From assembly GCF_030408595.1 (NCBI RefSeq), contig NZ_CP047080.1, forward strand, positions 299,831 to 363,830: a stretch of DNA of 64,000 nt, given 5' to 3'. Below are positions 43,610 through 53,537 of this stretch, in pieces. Source of the DNA: Corynebacterium canis (GTDB lineage: Bacteria > Actinomycetota > Actinomycetes > Mycobacteriales > Mycobacteriaceae). Under the pieces are notes generated by a model. It saw only the letters and a program-made list of their open reading frames with translations. It was not told the origin of the DNA and did not search any database. The position numbers were made by a program, and so were the translations under genes. Every line of letters starts with the position of its first letter. Position 1 is the first letter of the stretch.

Positions 43610-44779
43610 GTGGTTTCCCATTCCCCCTCGGGCGCAGACGTAGTCATCGTTGGCGCCGCCCGCACCCCGCATGGTCGATTACTCGGCCAGCTCGCGTCAT
43701 ATTCCGCCCCCGCCCTTGGTGCCGTCGCCATCGCGGGCGCCCTGGGCTCGATTCCCGCCGCGAAGATCGAAGCTGTGTTCATGGGCCAAGTGCTTCAGGC
43801 GGGGGCCGGGCAGAATCCGGCGAAGCAGGCCGCGTTGGCTGCGGGGATTAGCCCCAGCGCGCACACGTCCACGGTAAACAAGGTGTGCCTGTCCGGCCTC
43901 GCCGCGATTATCGACGCCGCGCGCCTCGTCCGCTCCGGTGAGGCCAGCGTGGTCGTCGCTGGCGGCATGGAGTCTATGACCCAAGCCCCGCATCTCCTCC
44001 GAAACGTGCGTACCCAGCATAAATACGGTCATATCACCGCCATCGATCACATGGCGTATGACGGCCTGACCGCCGCTGATCTCGGTATTTCCATGGGTGA
44101 GCTCACCGAAAAATACGCGGATGTGTATCCGGTGACCCGGGAGGAGCAGGACGCCTACGCCGCGGAGTCGCATCGCCGCGCGGCGGCCGCCTGGGCTGAC
44201 GGGATCATGGCCCGCGAGGTCGTCCCGGTTGGCGAATGCACGAGCGATCAAGGCGTTCGCCCTGAAACTACCGCGGAGACGTTGGCCAAGCTGCGGCCCG
44301 CCTTTATTCCGACCGGCACGATTACCGCCGGGAACTCCTCGCCGATCACGGACGGTGCGGCCGCCGTGGTGCTGACCACCCGCGACGTCGCAAAGCGGGA
44401 GGGTTGGGATGTGCTGGCTACGTTGTGTGCGGTCGGCCAGACGGCGGGCCCCGATTCCTCGTTGCAGCAGCAACCCGCGGACGCGCTGCGCGCCGCATTA
44501 GAACGCCAGGGCTGGTCGGCCGAGGATCTTGACATCGTGGAAATTAACGAAGCTTTTGCCGCCGTGGTGGTGCATTCGGCGCGTGTGCTTGGCATCGATC
44601 CCGCCGCCGTCAATGCGAACGGGGGTGCGATTGCCTTGGGGCATCCGATTGGCGCTTCGGGGGCCCGGCTGGTGGTGCATGCCGCTCATCAATTGGCCGC
44701 AGGTGCCGGGGAACGCGCTGGCGTCGCATTGTGCGGCGGTGGCGGCCAAGGCGAAGCCCTGCTACTAGCAAAAGGATGA
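43610..44779 (+). CDS. Acetyl-CoA C-acetyltransferase (thiolase)
   Basis: The 389-residue thiolase has the acyl-accepting cysteine in NKVCLSGLAAI (about residue 89; the usual NKVCGSG with Leu for Gly), the histidine motif ALGHPIGASGARLV and the C-terminal CGGGGQGEA cysteine. It condenses or cleaves acyl-CoA with CoA. GTG 43610 has a strong AGGAGG upstream. It heads a three-gene run with the crotonase-fold genes 7 nt and 1 nt apart, suggesting a beta-oxidation or branched-chain acid route. Confidence 0.92.
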   Translation: MVSHSPSGADVVIVGAARTPHGRLLGQLASYSAPALGAVAIAGALGSIPAAKIEAVFMGQVLQAGAGQNPAKQAALAAGISPSAHTSTVNKVCLSGLAAIIDAARLVRSGEASVVVAGGMESMTQAPHLLRNVRTQHKYGHITAIDHMAYDGLTAADLGISMGELTEKYADVYPVTREEQDAYAAESHRRAAAAWADGIMAREVVPVGECTSDQGVRPETTAETLAKLRPAFIPTGTITAGNSSPITDGAAAVVLTTRDVAKREGWDVLATLCAVGQTAGPDSSLQQQPADALRAALERQGWSAEDLDIVEINEAFAAVVVHSARVLGIDPAAVNANGGAIALGHPIGASGARLVVHAAHQLAAGAGERAGVALCGGGGQGEALLLAKG

Positions 44780-44786
44780 TCGAATA

Positions 44787-45833
44787 ATGAGCACTGTGAT
44801 CGCAGAAACCGTAGGCAAGGCGGGGATTATTACCCTGAATAGGCCGCAGGCAATGAACGCCTTGACGCTGGAGATGGTGCGCGAGATGGCAGCATGCCTG
44901 CAGGCGTGGCGCACGGACGACAATGTCGCGCTGGTGATCGTCCGCGGCGCCGGCGAACGCGGACTATGCGCAGGTGGGGACGTTGTGGGCCTCTACCACG
45001 ATGCGCAGGCGCGCGGCACCGAAGGCGCCACCTTCTGGGCCGAGGAATACCAACTGAACCTCGATATCGCGCAATACCCCAAGCCGTATGTGGCGCTGCA
45101 GACCGGCATCGTGCTGGGCGGCGGCATCGGCATTTCCGCGCACGGTTCGCACAGGATTGTTACCGATAGCACGCGTGTTGGCATGCCTGAGACCGGCATT
45201 GGCTTCGTTCCTGATGTGGGCGGGACGTACCTGCTGGCCCGCGCCGCCGACAATCTCGGCGTGCATCTTGCGCTTACCGGCGCGCACGTAGGTGCCGCCG
45301 AAGCCATCGCGTGCGGGCTTAGCGACGTCTACGTGCCCGAAGACCGCCTCGACCCACTGGTAGAAGCTTTGTGCGAAACTGGCGATCCCGGGGTGATCGA
45401 TAACTACGCCCAATCCGTGCCGGAAGGCTTCGCCGCGGAGCGCGCCGACATGTCCCGCATCTACGCCGCTGACAGCGTAGAACAAATTCTCGAACGGCTC
45501 GATGCGGAGGAAGCCGATTGGGCCGCCGACGCCGCCCGCCGTATCCGCCGCAATTGCCCGCTGGCGCTGAAGGTCACCCTGGAATCGGTGCGGCTGGCCC
45601 GCGGCCAAAGCTTGGCGGAAGCACTGGATACCGAATTCCGCGTTTCCAACAATATGCAACGCGGCACCGAATTTATCGAGGGCGTGCGCGCCCAATTGGT
45701 GGACAAGGACCGCTCCCCGAAGTGGAATCCGGCTACGTTGGAGGAAGTAACCCCCGAAGCAGTCGCCGCCATGTTCGGACCGATCGAAGACCCCCGCATC
45801 GCCGATATCAACCTAGCCTCGAAGGAGCAATAG
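44787..45833 (+). CDS. 3-hydroxyisobutyryl-CoA hydrolase-like protein
   Basis: The 348-residue crotonase-fold protein has [29 protein letters not shown] and [20 protein letters not shown]. The last pattern, together with the ECH_2-type C terminus of about 130 residues, marks 3-hydroxyisobutyryl-CoA hydrolases of valine breakdown rather than ordinary hydratases. It overlaps the next gene by one base. A related enoyl-CoA hydratase activity cannot be excluded. Confidence 0.85.
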   Translation: MSTVIAETVGKAGIITLNRPQAMNALTLEMVREMAACLQAWRTDDNVALVIVRGAGERGLCAGGDVVGLYHDAQARGTEGATFWAEEYQLNLDIAQYPKPYVALQTGIVLGGGIGISAHGSHRIVTDSTRVGMPETGIGFVPDVGGTYLLARAADNLGVHLALTGAHVGAAEAIACGLSDVYVPEDRLDPLVEALCETGDPGVIDNYAQSVPEGFAAERADMSRIYAADSVEQILERLDAEEADWAADAARRIRRNCPLALKVTLESVRLARGQSLAEALDTEFRVSNNMQRGTEFIEGVRAQLVDKDRSPKWNPATLEEVTPEAVAAMFGPIEDPRIADINLASKEQ

Positions 45834-46606
45834 TGAACTACGAAAATATCCTGGTGGATACGAATGGCCGCGTCGCCACCATCACCCTCAACCGCCCCAA
45901 GGCCCTCAATGCGCTAAACGACGCCACGATGCGAGAGGTCGCCGCCGCCACCCAGGCGCTGGACGCGGACCCCGCAGTCGGCTGCATCGTGATCACCGGA
46001 AGCGAAAAGGCGTTCGCCGCCGGTGCCGATATCAAAGAAATGGCGGAACAATCAGCCACCGGCATGTTTTCCTCCGATTGGTTTGCCGGCTGGGACGCGC
46101 TGGGACGGGTACGCAAGCCGGTGATCGCGGCGGTGTCCGGATACGCATTGGGCGGCGGCTGCGAACTCGCCATGATGTGCGACTTTATCCTCGCCTCCGA
46201 GACCGCCAAGTTTGGCCAACCCGAAATCAATCTGGGCGTGCTGCCCGGTATGGGTGGCTCGCAGCGGCTTACCCGCGCCGTCGGAAAGTCCAAGGCCATG
46301 GACATGTGTTTGACGGGGCGCATGATGGACGCCCAGGAGGCCCTGCAATCCGGCCTGGTGTCCCGAGTGCTGCCCGCGGAGGGATTCTTGGACGAGGTAG
46401 CCAAGGTGGCCGAACTCATCGCCGCCAAGTCTTTGGTGGCTGCGCAAATGGTCAAGGAAACCGTGAACGCCGCCTTTGAGACCACGCTGCAGCAGGGCAT
46501 TATGTTCGAACGCCGCGTGTTCCACTCCGTCTTCGCCTCCGAGGACCAAAAGGAAGGCATGGCCGCGTTCGTGGAAAAGCGGGATCCTGAATTTAAGCAT
46601 CGCTAA
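45833..46606 (+). CDS. Enoyl-CoA hydratase
   Basis: The protein (257 residues from GTG 45833) is a classic crotonase. It has the oxyanion-hole segment [13 protein letters not shown], the first catalytic glutamate in [15 protein letters not shown] and the second in [19 protein letters not shown]. It hydrates short-chain enoyl-CoA in beta-oxidation. AAGGAG just before the GTG supports this start. The longer open frame back to 45518 is antisense-like sequence within the upstream gene. Confidence 0.93.
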   Translation: MNYENILVDTNGRVATITLNRPKALNALNDATMREVAAATQALDADPAVGCIVITGSEKAFAAGADIKEMAEQSATGMFSSDWFAGWDALGRVRKPVIAAVSGYALGGGCELAMMCDFILASETAKFGQPEINLGVLPGMGGSQRLTRAVGKSKAMDMCLTGRMMDAQEALQSGLVSRVLPAEGFLDEVAKVAELIAAKSLVAAQMVKETVNAAFETTLQQGIMFERRVFHSVFASEDQKEGMAAFVEKRDPEFKHR

Positions 46607-47021
46607 CCATGTGAGCAAAACCCGGCGCCCGCTTTGTCGCTGGTGGGGGTGGTTTCATTCACCCCTGTCTGTGTATTCTGGTTTGTGGGCAAGCTCATAG
46701 TGTTTTCTGCTGCGGGCTTCAGTGTGTTGTTTGATGGTTTTTGGTCCCGGGTGCGTTGTTCGTGGGTGTGGGGGCGTGTGGCGGGCGCTGGTGGGTGTGG
46801 TGGGTGTGCTACACCATGGCCGTGGTGTGGGCAAGTGTTGTGTTGCCCACCACGGGTTCGGGTGTTGTTTTGCCTGGTCAAAAGGGGTGTGGTGGGGGTG
46901 GTGTTCCGGTTGTGTCCAAGGTGTTGTGCGTGGTTGCGGCCCTAGTAGCTGGTGTGTTCGCTGGGTAGAATAAGGGCTATACAGTACATGTTCGGGAAGG
47001 GTTTCGGGAGGTGACGCGGCG
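46607..47021 (+). other. Gene-free, strongly G+T-skewed upstream region
   Basis: No gene is supported. The plus strand is extremely rich in G and T (51 of 60 bases in 46741-46800, with no A). A GGGAGGTGACGCGGCG stretch just before 47022 provides a ribosome binding site for the following gene. ORFs on either strand here look like products of the skew. Confidence 0.6.
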
Positions 47022-48599
47022 ATGACGACGCAACAGGTGGATCCGGTGGATTCGGTGGTGGGGTTTGTGGTGGATGATCCGCAGAATTTCATTGGTGCCG
47101 CCGAGTTGGAGGCCAATCGGGTGTTTTTACATAATTGGTTGTTGGCGACCTTTGGGTTGGATGTGCACCGGTTGAATATCCGTGCGTTGGTGAAGGAATT
47201 CGCGGTGCACAGTGGCACGTATTCTGAAGCGCGGATGTATAACATTGTGGGTGGGTGTTTCCTGCTGCATGAGCGCCTTCCCGGGTTGAAGGCGCACGCG
47301 CTGGAGCACAATTATCTTAATTATGAGCGGTTGCGGACGATTTGGTTTGCCCTGGTGACGGTGTCTTTGGATGCCCCGGGCTATGTGTGGCGTGATATCG
47401 ATACTGTGTTGGTGGGGTTGTTTACCCCGACCAGGGCGAATCAACCGTTGCCGAGTACGCGGCGGATCCGGCAGGTGCTGCGCGATACCTTGATCCGGTT
47501 GCACATTGTGGAGGAAACCCCACCGGAGGAGGAGTTAACCGAGGAGGCGATGGCCGCCCGGATTACGGCGATGTGTGGGGTGGAATTGTGGGAAAGCCCG
47601 CATGCTGGGGTCAGTGTGCTCAATGTGACCTTACCCAGTGATGAAGCCCATGAGATTAAACAACGCCTAGCCGCGGGGGCGAAAAAGTTGAACCTGCGGG
47701 AAGATGAGATCATCACGAATCGTATTTGCGGGAGTGGGGAGCAGCGGGATGCCGGGTGTACCGTCCACCTGTTTGGCCTTGGTACCCTTACCGAGGCCAC
47801 GAAGGTGGTCCCGGAGCGGCTGCATGGGGTGGGTTTACTCACCGGGGAGCAACGCGACCGGATTAGTGGCCGGGATTTTGCCTACACCAATATTGGCGAT
47901 GTGGCGGAGGTGTTGCGGGCTGCGCATGATCCCACCGAGGAGCAACGCTTGTTGATCATGGGCCGGGATGGCACCTGCCGGTTCCCGGACTGCACCATGG
48001 ACGCTACTTTCTGTGACATTGATCATGTGATCAACCATGAGGTCGGTGGGTGGACCACCGCCTCGAATCTGCAGTGTTTGTGTCGGCATCACCACAATTT
48101 CAAAACCGACCGGCACGCCACCGCCAGCACCGATACCTACGGTAATGTCACCTGGCGGTTTGCCACCGGTGCGACGATTACCACGATTCCGCAGGGGGTG
48201 CTTGCCGGCCATGTGGTGGGCTGCCCCGCAGGGATCACCACCCGCCACAGCCAGCCCACGAAAACCGAGGAGGACTACCAGCAGCCGCCGATCCGGGAGG
48301 ATTTCGGCCGGTGGGGCACCACCTTAATCAACTACCGCAACCGGCAACGCGCCCGCTACCTCGCCCGCCACCGGCTGGTTGCCAATATTCCCACCGAACT
48401 GCCGCCCCTGCCCGAAGCCCCACACCCCGAACCCCCACCAGATGACCAATGGCCCCAAGAACCACCCACAGACTACACACCGCCCAGGCCACGATGGGCG
48501 AAACCACCCTACCAGCTGGCGAAACTGCAGAAACGAGCGCGCCAAGCCAAACACCACCGCCGAACCAACACACCGCGCAAACGCCAACGCCGCAGCTAA
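47022..48599 (+). CDS. HNH endonuclease / 13E12-repeat family protein
   Basis: The 525-residue protein has a long helical DUF222-like N-terminal region and a C-terminal HNH domain: GRDGTCRFPDCTMDATFCDIDHVINHEVGGWTT is the region at residues 313-345, with the C-x4-C zinc pair and the DIDH histidine, then LCRHHHNFKT. It ends in a basic Pro/Arg-rich tail. Such proteins are common and multicopy in actinobacteria and linked to mobile DNA; the function is unproven. The last 200 nt are as C+A-rich as the upstream region is G+T-rich. Confidence 0.85.
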   Translation: MTTQQVDPVDSVVGFVVDDPQNFIGAAELEANRVFLHNWLLATFGLDVHRLNIRALVKEFAVHSGTYSEARMYNIVGGCFLLHERLPGLKAHALEHNYLNYERLRTIWFALVTVSLDAPGYVWRDIDTVLVGLFTPTRANQPLPSTRRIRQVLRDTLIRLHIVEETPPEEELTEEAMAARITAMCGVELWESPHAGVSVLNVTLPSDEAHEIKQRLAAGAKKLNLREDEIITNRICGSGEQRDAGCTVHLFGLGTLTEATKVVPERLHGVGLLTGEQRDRISGRDFAYTNIGDVAEVLRAAHDPTEEQRLLIMGRDGTCRFPDCTMDATFCDIDHVINHEVGGWTTASNLQCLCRHHHNFKTDRHATASTDTYGNVTWRFATGATITTIPQGVLAGHVVGCPAGITTRHSQPTKTEEDYQQPPIREDFGRWGTTLINYRNRQRARYLARHRLVANIPTELPPLPEAPHPEPPPDDQWPQEPPTDYTPPRPRWAKPPYQLAKLQKRARQAKHHRRTNTPRKRQRRS

Positions 48600-48649
48600 C
48601 CAACACCCCGGCCGGAGCGGGGCGTCGATAAGCTGCGGTAGGAATCCAA

Positions 48650-50389
48650 CTATCCCTTTAAGGAGGCGAAATCCGTATCGGCGTACTCGGTGCCAACGGT
48701 GGTCGAGCCCTGGTCTGCCTTGTGGATCTCGTTCTCGCGGCGGCGCAGGTCAACGCGGCGGATCTTGCCGGACACGGTCTTCGGCAGCTCGAAGAACTCG
48801 AGGCGGCGGATGCGCTTGTACGGAGCGAGCGTATCGCGGCAATGCTTCAAGATCGCCTCCGCAGTCTCCGCCGTCGGCTCCCACCCGGGCGCGAGGGCCA
48901 CATAGGCCTTGGGCACCGCCAGGCGAATCGGGTCCGGGGACGGAACAACCGCAACCTCCGCTACGGCAGCATGTTCGATTACTGCGGATTCGAGCTCGAA
49001 GGGGGAGAGGCGATAGTCGGAAGCCTTAAACACATCGTCGGAACGGCCGATATAGGTGAGGTAGCCGTCCTCGTCCCGTTCGGCGATATCGCCCGTGTGG
49101 TAGAAGCCGTCGCGGAAGATTTCCTCGTTCTTGTCGGGATCGCCGTAGTAGCCCGGGGTGAGGCCAACGGGGCGCGGGTCCAAGCGGAGGCAGATTTCGC
49201 CGGTGTCACCTATTTCGTCCGTGGCTGGGTCGATGAGCACGACGTCGAAACCCGGGAGCGGACGCCCCATGGAGCCGGGCTTCACCGGTTGAGCTGGGGT
49301 ATTGGCGGTTTGCACGGAAGACTCCGTTTGGCCGAAGCCGTCGCGGATGGTGGTATTCCACGCCTTTTCCACGGTGGAAATCAGCTCCGGGTTCAACGGC
49401 TCACCGGCCGCAACGACTTTCGACGGCGGGTTGGGCAAGCGTGTCAGGTCAGCTTGCGCGAGCATCCTCCAGACGGTCGGTGGGGCGCAGAAACTGGTCA
49501 CGCCTTCGTCGGACATCTTTGCCATGAGTGCCGCGGCGTCGAAACGCGCGTAGTTGTACAGGAACACAGTTGCGCCCGCAATCCACGGTGCGAAGAAGTT
49601 GGACCAGGCGTGCTTGGCCCAGCCCGGGGCGGCAACATTGAGGTGGACATCCTTGGGTGTAAGGCCGATCCAATACATGGTGGAAAGGTGTCCGACGGGG
49701 TACGAACTGTGCGTATGTTCGACAAGCTTGGCCTTGGAAGTGGTGCCGGAAGTGAAGTACAACAGCAGCGTTTCATCGGCGCGGGTGGGCTCGGTGGGAA
49801 CGAATTCCTCCGGCGCCTCGAAGGAATCCGAATAGCGCAACGTGGGGTGCGCCGACTGCGCTGTGGGCTCGTCCCCGACCTGGATTACGGTGAAATCGCC
49901 GGGCACGTCTTGGAACTTCGCAGCGTCCTCACCACCGGCAATGACCCAAGTGACCGAGGCGCGTTGGGTGCGGTCCGCGAGGTCGGCGGAGCCCAACATG
50001 GCGGTGGCGGGATTGATAACAAAGCCCGCCTTGATGCAGGCAAGCATGCTTTCCCACAGCTCCACCTGATTGTTCAGCATCAGCATAATGCGTTCGCCGC
50101 GCTGCACGCCCTGATCCAAAAGCCAATTCGCAAGTTGGTTCGAACGGCGGGAGAGTTGGTGGTAGGTGCGGCGGGTGTCCGTGCCGTCCATTTCGGAAAT
50201 CACGAGCGCTTCCCGATCCCGCGAATCTGGGTGCTGGCCGAGGTAATCGAACCAGTCCAGGGCGAAGTTAAAGTGTTCGAACCGGGGCCAAACGAATTGC
50301 TCGCGGGCCGCGTCATAGTCCTCGCGGAGGTCGAGGAGCAGGTCGCGGGCGGCGAGAAACTCGGCGGTGGTGGGGCTGATCTGGGTCAT
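48650..50389 (-). CDS. Acyl-CoA synthetase (AMP-forming, medium-chain type)
   Basis: The protein (579 residues from ATG 50389) is an ANL-family ligase. Its P-loop is YFTSGTTSKAKLVEHTH, which departs from the usual SGTTGxPK. It has NVAAPGWAKHAWSNFFAPW, DGFGQTESS, the YHTGDIAERDEDGYLTYIGR adenylate motif and the C-terminal lysine region PKTVSGKIRRVDL. The pattern fits medium-chain or aromatic acyl-CoA synthetases. AAGGAG before ATG 50389 rejects the 59-residue upstream extension. It lies downstream of the tetR gene on the same strand. Confidence 0.9.
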   Translation of the reverse strand: MTQISPTTAEFLAARDLLLDLREDYDAAREQFVWPRFEHFNFALDWFDYLGQHPDSRDREALVISEMDGTDTRRTYHQLSRRSNQLANWLLDQGVQRGERIMLMLNNQVELWESMLACIKAGFVINPATAMLGSADLADRTQRASVTWVIAGGEDAAKFQDVPGDFTVIQVGDEPTAQSAHPTLRYSDSFEAPEEFVPTEPTRADETLLLYFTSGTTSKAKLVEHTHSSYPVGHLSTMYWIGLTPKDVHLNVAAPGWAKHAWSNFFAPWIAGATVFLYNYARFDAAALMAKMSDEGVTSFCAPPTVWRMLAQADLTRLPNPPSKVVAAGEPLNPELISTVEKAWNTTIRDGFGQTESSVQTANTPAQPVKPGSMGRPLPGFDVVLIDPATDEIGDTGEICLRLDPRPVGLTPGYYGDPDKNEEIFRDGFYHTGDIAERDEDGYLTYIGRSDDVFKASDYRLSPFELESAVIEHAAVAEVAVVPSPDPIRLAVPKAYVALAPGWEPTAETAEAILKHCRDTLAPYKRIRRLEFFELPKTVSGKIRRVDLRRRENEIHKADQGSTTVGTEYADTDFASLKG

Positions 50390-50606
50390 GGTGCTCCTTC
50401 TTGGCGCTGGTAGGCGCGCATCATCAGCGTTTGGAGTGTGTGGAGGTTCCGGCAGGGTTGCGCACCTGTCGGCCCGAAGCCACAAGACTTGTGCCACGTC
50501 ATATCCCTTTGCGAGATGTGATGTGGGTCGCAGTCTAAAGGCTGGTGGGCACGAAGGTATAGCCAATTCCGAAACTCGGACATCCGCTACCCCAAAACGT
50601 GGGGAG

Positions 50607-51176
50607 CTATGAGCGGCGGTGAATCCCGTAAATTACCAGCTCTCCGAGCTCTTTGTAAGTATCCGCGACGGGCAGCGTATCCGCATAGTGGCCCTGCTGG
50701 ATTTGGCTCATAGAGGTCTCAATCAATCGCGCCAAAAACTCCGCGGGCAAGGGGCGGAATTCCCCGGCGGCGACGCCTTGGTGCAGCAATTGCAGCATCC
50801 GCTGGGTAGCTGCCTGGGTATTGGTGGCATAGATTTCCTGGGCTACCTTTTCGTGGGCAAGATCGCGCATGAACTGGGAGGATGCGGGTTGGAGGGCGTC
50901 GAAAATGGCGGCAAAGTAGGCCTCCAGCGCGGCCTGTGCGCTGGGGTGGCCGGCGAGGGCGGCTTCGGTGTGCTGGGTGATTTCGCGGAAGAAATCTTTG
51001 ACCACTTTCTGGATGATTTCGTCGCGGGACTGTCCCAGCGCGTACATGGTGGATTTGGAGCAATGGAACTCCTTGCAGGCGGAGTCGATGGTGAAATCCG
51101 AGAACCCGGAGTGGAGGAACTTGGCCCTTAAAGCGTTGAAAAGCTGTTGCTGACGTGCTGTAAGCGGTGTGCTCAT
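50607..51176 (-). CDS. TetR-family transcriptional regulator
   Basis: The 189-residue protein has the TetR N-terminal helix-turn-helix (FTIDSACKEFHCSKSTMYAL, residues 28-47) and a helical ligand-binding domain. It is divergent from the acyl-CoA dehydrogenase and SDR genes and upstream of the acyl-CoA synthetase. It therefore probably represses this fatty acid or acyl-CoA degradation set, released by an acyl-CoA. Direct repeats in the divergent gap are candidate binding sites. Confidence 0.87.
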   Translation of the reverse strand: MSTPLTARQQQLFNALRAKFLHSGFSDFTIDSACKEFHCSKSTMYALGQSRDEIIQKVVKDFFREITQHTEAALAGHPSAQAALEAYFAAIFDALQPASSQFMRDLAHEKVAQEIYATNTQAATQRMLQLLHQGVAAGEFRPLPAEFLARLIETSMSQIQQGHYADTLPVADTYKELGELVIYGIHRRS

Positions 51177-51265
51177 TGCGTCCCTTCGGGGGTATTGAGG
51201 GGGTGATTCAGGGGTAAGCCTGGGGCTTGTTTCGCTTTAAGTCTTCCATAGGGCAACCCGAAACT

Positions 51266-51300
51266 GTACTATGTGAGCCATAATCGTACTGTGTGGCCCA
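51266..51300 (+). promoter_or_regulatory. Direct repeat, candidate operator/promoter of the acyl-CoA dehydrogenase
   Basis: GTACTATGTGAGCCA (51266-51280) and GTACTGTGTGGCCCA (51286-51300) match at 13 of 15 positions with a 20-bp period, two helical turns. Each contains a TAnnnT hexamer that could act as a -10 box. Confidence 0.5.
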
Positions 51301-51319
51301 GGTCACCTTTTGAGAGGAT

Positions 51320-52522
51320 ATGACACCCATGCTTAACCCCACCGACCCCCAATTGCTTGCAAATGTGAAGTTCCCCGATGCGGACATCCTGCACGTGGCA
51401 AACATGCTGCCCGAACATGAGCAACAGCGCCTCCGCGAGCTCCACGAATTCCTGCAGGCCGAGATCCGCCCGGTGGTGGGAGAGTACTGGGACCGCGAAG
51501 AATTTCCGTTCGATCTGCTCCCGAAGCTGGCCGCGCACGGGCTTGGTGAGCTTGAATTTTCCGGGGCCAGCAGGCTGTTCAAGGGCCTCGCGTACGCGGA
51601 GGTAACCCGCGCGGACGTATCGCTTTCGGCGTTGGTGGGTATCCACAACGAACTGGTGGTTGATCTGCTGGATCAGCTCGCCTCGGAGGAGCAAAAGCAA
51701 ACCTGGCTGCCGGGCCTGCGGCAATTCCAAAAAGTGGGGTGCTTTGCGCTCACGGAACCCGACCACGGTTCGGATATCGCCGGCGGCTTGGCTACCACCG
51801 CCGAGCGCACCGAGAACGGGTGGGTGATTACCGGAAGCAAGCGCTGGATCGGCGGCGGAACCTTCGCCGACTTCGCTATTGTGTTCGCGCGTGATGTTGC
51901 GGACAATCAGATCAGAGGTTTCATCGTTGAGCTCGACCGCGAGGGCGTGACCAAGGCCAAGATCAGCCGCAAAATGGGCCTGCGGATCATGCAGAACGCG
52001 GACCTCACCTTCGATCGCGTGGAAATCCCAGCCGAAAACCTGATCCCCGGGGCGGCTTCCTTCGCCGCCACCAATGTGATGCTGCGGAACTCGCGGGCCT
52101 GGGTGGGCTGGCAGGCCGCAGGGATCCAACTCGCGATCTTTGACCGCGCCCGGGCGTACGCTCTTAGCCGGGAGCAATTCGGCCGGCCGATCGCGAAGTT
52201 CCAGCTGGTGCAAGAGCAGCTCGCCCGCATCCTTGGCAATGCCACCGCTAGCCTCGGCATGATGACGCATATCGCCCGGCTGCAAGAAGATGGTCAGTTC
52301 GATATGCCCCACGCCGCCCTCGTGAAAGCCACCGGTACGCGCCTTGCGCGGGAATCCGCTCAGCTCGGGCGTTCGATGGGCGGCGGGAACGGGATCCTCA
52401 CCGAACACGAGCTCTCCAAGTTACTTGCCGATGCCGAAATCCTCTACACCTACGAGGGCACCTACGAGGTCAACTCCCTCATTGTCGGCCGCGCGGTCAC
52501 CGGCGTGTCCGCGTTCGTATAA
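51320..52522 (+). CDS. Acyl-CoA dehydrogenase (glutaryl-CoA dehydrogenase-like)
   Basis: The 400-residue flavoprotein (397 from ATG 51329, which has better spacing to AGGA at 51315) contains FALTEPDHGSDIAGG and GSKRWIGGGTFADF of the middle domain. C-terminal GRSMGGGNGILTEHEL is followed by YTYEGTYEVNSLIVGRAVTG. The glutamate in YEGT sits where glutaryl-CoA-type and other general acyl-CoA dehydrogenases place the base. Substrate is not determinable. The SDR gene follows 18 nt later. Confidence 0.9.
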   Translation: MTPMLNPTDPQLLANVKFPDADILHVANMLPEHEQQRLRELHEFLQAEIRPVVGEYWDREEFPFDLLPKLAAHGLGELEFSGASRLFKGLAYAEVTRADVSLSALVGIHNELVVDLLDQLASEEQKQTWLPGLRQFQKVGCFALTEPDHGSDIAGGLATTAERTENGWVITGSKRWIGGGTFADFAIVFARDVADNQIRGFIVELDREGVTKAKISRKMGLRIMQNADLTFDRVEIPAENLIPGAASFAATNVMLRNSRAWVGWQAAGIQLAIFDRARAYALSREQFGRPIAKFQLVQEQLARILGNATASLGMMTHIARLQEDGQFDMPHAALVKATGTRLARESAQLGRSMGGGNGILTEHELSKLLADAEILYTYEGTYEVNSLIVGRAVTGVSAFV

Positions 52523-52540
52523 CTATAAGGAATACTCGCC

Positions 52541-53293
52541 ATGCAACTCACCACCGACCACGTAGTCTTTATCACCGGCGGCGCCTCCGGCCTGGGTGCC
52601 GAGACCGCCCGCCAATTCGCAAGCACGGGCGTAAAGGTCGTCGCCGCCGATTTGCATCTGCCGGAGCAGCCAATCCCCGGCGTTCACTATGTGCAAACAG
52701 ATGTCACCGACCCCGCCCAGGTCCGCGCGGCAATCGCACAAGCGACCGAACTTGGCGAACTCCGCGTTGCGATCACATGTGCGGGCGTAGCGCCAAGCAT
52801 GCGCATCGTCGGACGCAAGGGCACCCACGACCCCGACGTTTTTACCAAGGTGATCAATATCAATCTCTGCGGCACCTTCCACACATTGGCCGCCGCCGCG
52901 GAGGCGATGTCCCAGCTAGAGCCGATCGATCAAACCGGCCAGCGAGGCGTAGTAATCATGACCGCGTCGGTGGCAGCGTTCGAAGGTCAGATCGGACAGG
53001 CTGCGTACGCGGCGTCGAAAGGCGGGGTGCATGCGCTTACGCTTACGGCGGCGCGTGATCTGGCGACGCAGGGCATTCGCGTGTGCGCCATCGCGCCTGG
53101 GGTTGTGGACACTCCGATGATGGCCGCCATGCCCGCAAATGTGCGCGAAGAACTGGAGCAACGCGTGCCATTTCCGCAGCGTATGGCTAAGCCTGCCGAA
53201 TACGGCAAACTGGCGTTCGCTATCGTTGATAACGATTACCTCAATGGCGAAACCGTGCGTCTCGACGGCGCGCTCCGCATGCAGCCACGCTAA
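52541..53293 (+). CDS. SDR-family 3-hydroxyacyl-CoA dehydrogenase-like oxidoreductase
   Basis: The 250-residue short-chain dehydrogenase has the cofactor motif FITGGASGLGAETARQF, D at residue 36 for NAD preference (VVAADLHL), the catalytic serine region IMTASVAAFEGQIGQ and YAASKGG. The insert around LEPIDQTGQRGVVIM resembles HSD17B10-like type II 3-hydroxyacyl-CoA dehydrogenases. With the upstream acyl-CoA dehydrogenase it would form two steps of a beta-oxidation-type sequence. Confidence 0.88.
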   Translation: MQLTTDHVVFITGGASGLGAETARQFASTGVKVVAADLHLPEQPIPGVHYVQTDVTDPAQVRAAIAQATELGELRVAITCAGVAPSMRIVGRKGTHDPDVFTKVININLCGTFHTLAAAAEAMSQLEPIDQTGQRGVVIMTASVAAFEGQIGQAAYAASKGGVHALTLTAARDLATQGIRVCAIAPGVVDTPMMAAMPANVREELEQRVPFPQRMAKPAEYGKLAFAIVDNDYLNGETVRLDGALRMQPR

Positions 53294-53391
53294 CTCACCG
53301 TTACCGAACGCAAGGCTCAGTCACTTTGGTTGCGTGCTACGCAAAGTTGCCATTTCAGGCCTTATAGCCGCGCGCATACCCTAATACCCCC

Positions 53392-53415
53392 AAACGCTCC
53401 TCAGGGGCGTTTCCT
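53392..53415 (+). terminator. Putative terminator after the SDR gene
   Basis: AAACGCTCC pairs with GGGGCGTTT (one mismatch) with a short TCA loop; the T-run is interrupted (TTTCCTGTT). Confidence 0.5.
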
Positions 53416-53537
53416 GTTGTGCACAAAGTTCCCGATTTCCAGCCGTTCGGCGGGCGATTTGCGGGCTTTGGGGGCGGGCTGGCAGGTTTTTGGGCGGCCG
53501 GAAGGGCTGCGGCGATAGGTCGTGCACTCCGCATGAA

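Noticed and set aside
46655..47311. Minus-strand open frame upstream of the HNH gene
   Set aside because: Created by the extreme G+T skew; peptide is Pro/Thr/His-rich low complexity and it overlaps the HNH coding sequence.
48600..48640. CCCCG/CGGGG hairpin as terminator of the HNH gene
   Set aside because: The stem is short and no T-run follows on either strand.
48722..50413. 563-residue plus-strand open frame antisense to the acyl-CoA synthetase
   Set aside because: The minus strand encodes a complete ANL ligase with all motifs; the plus frame has no domain pattern.
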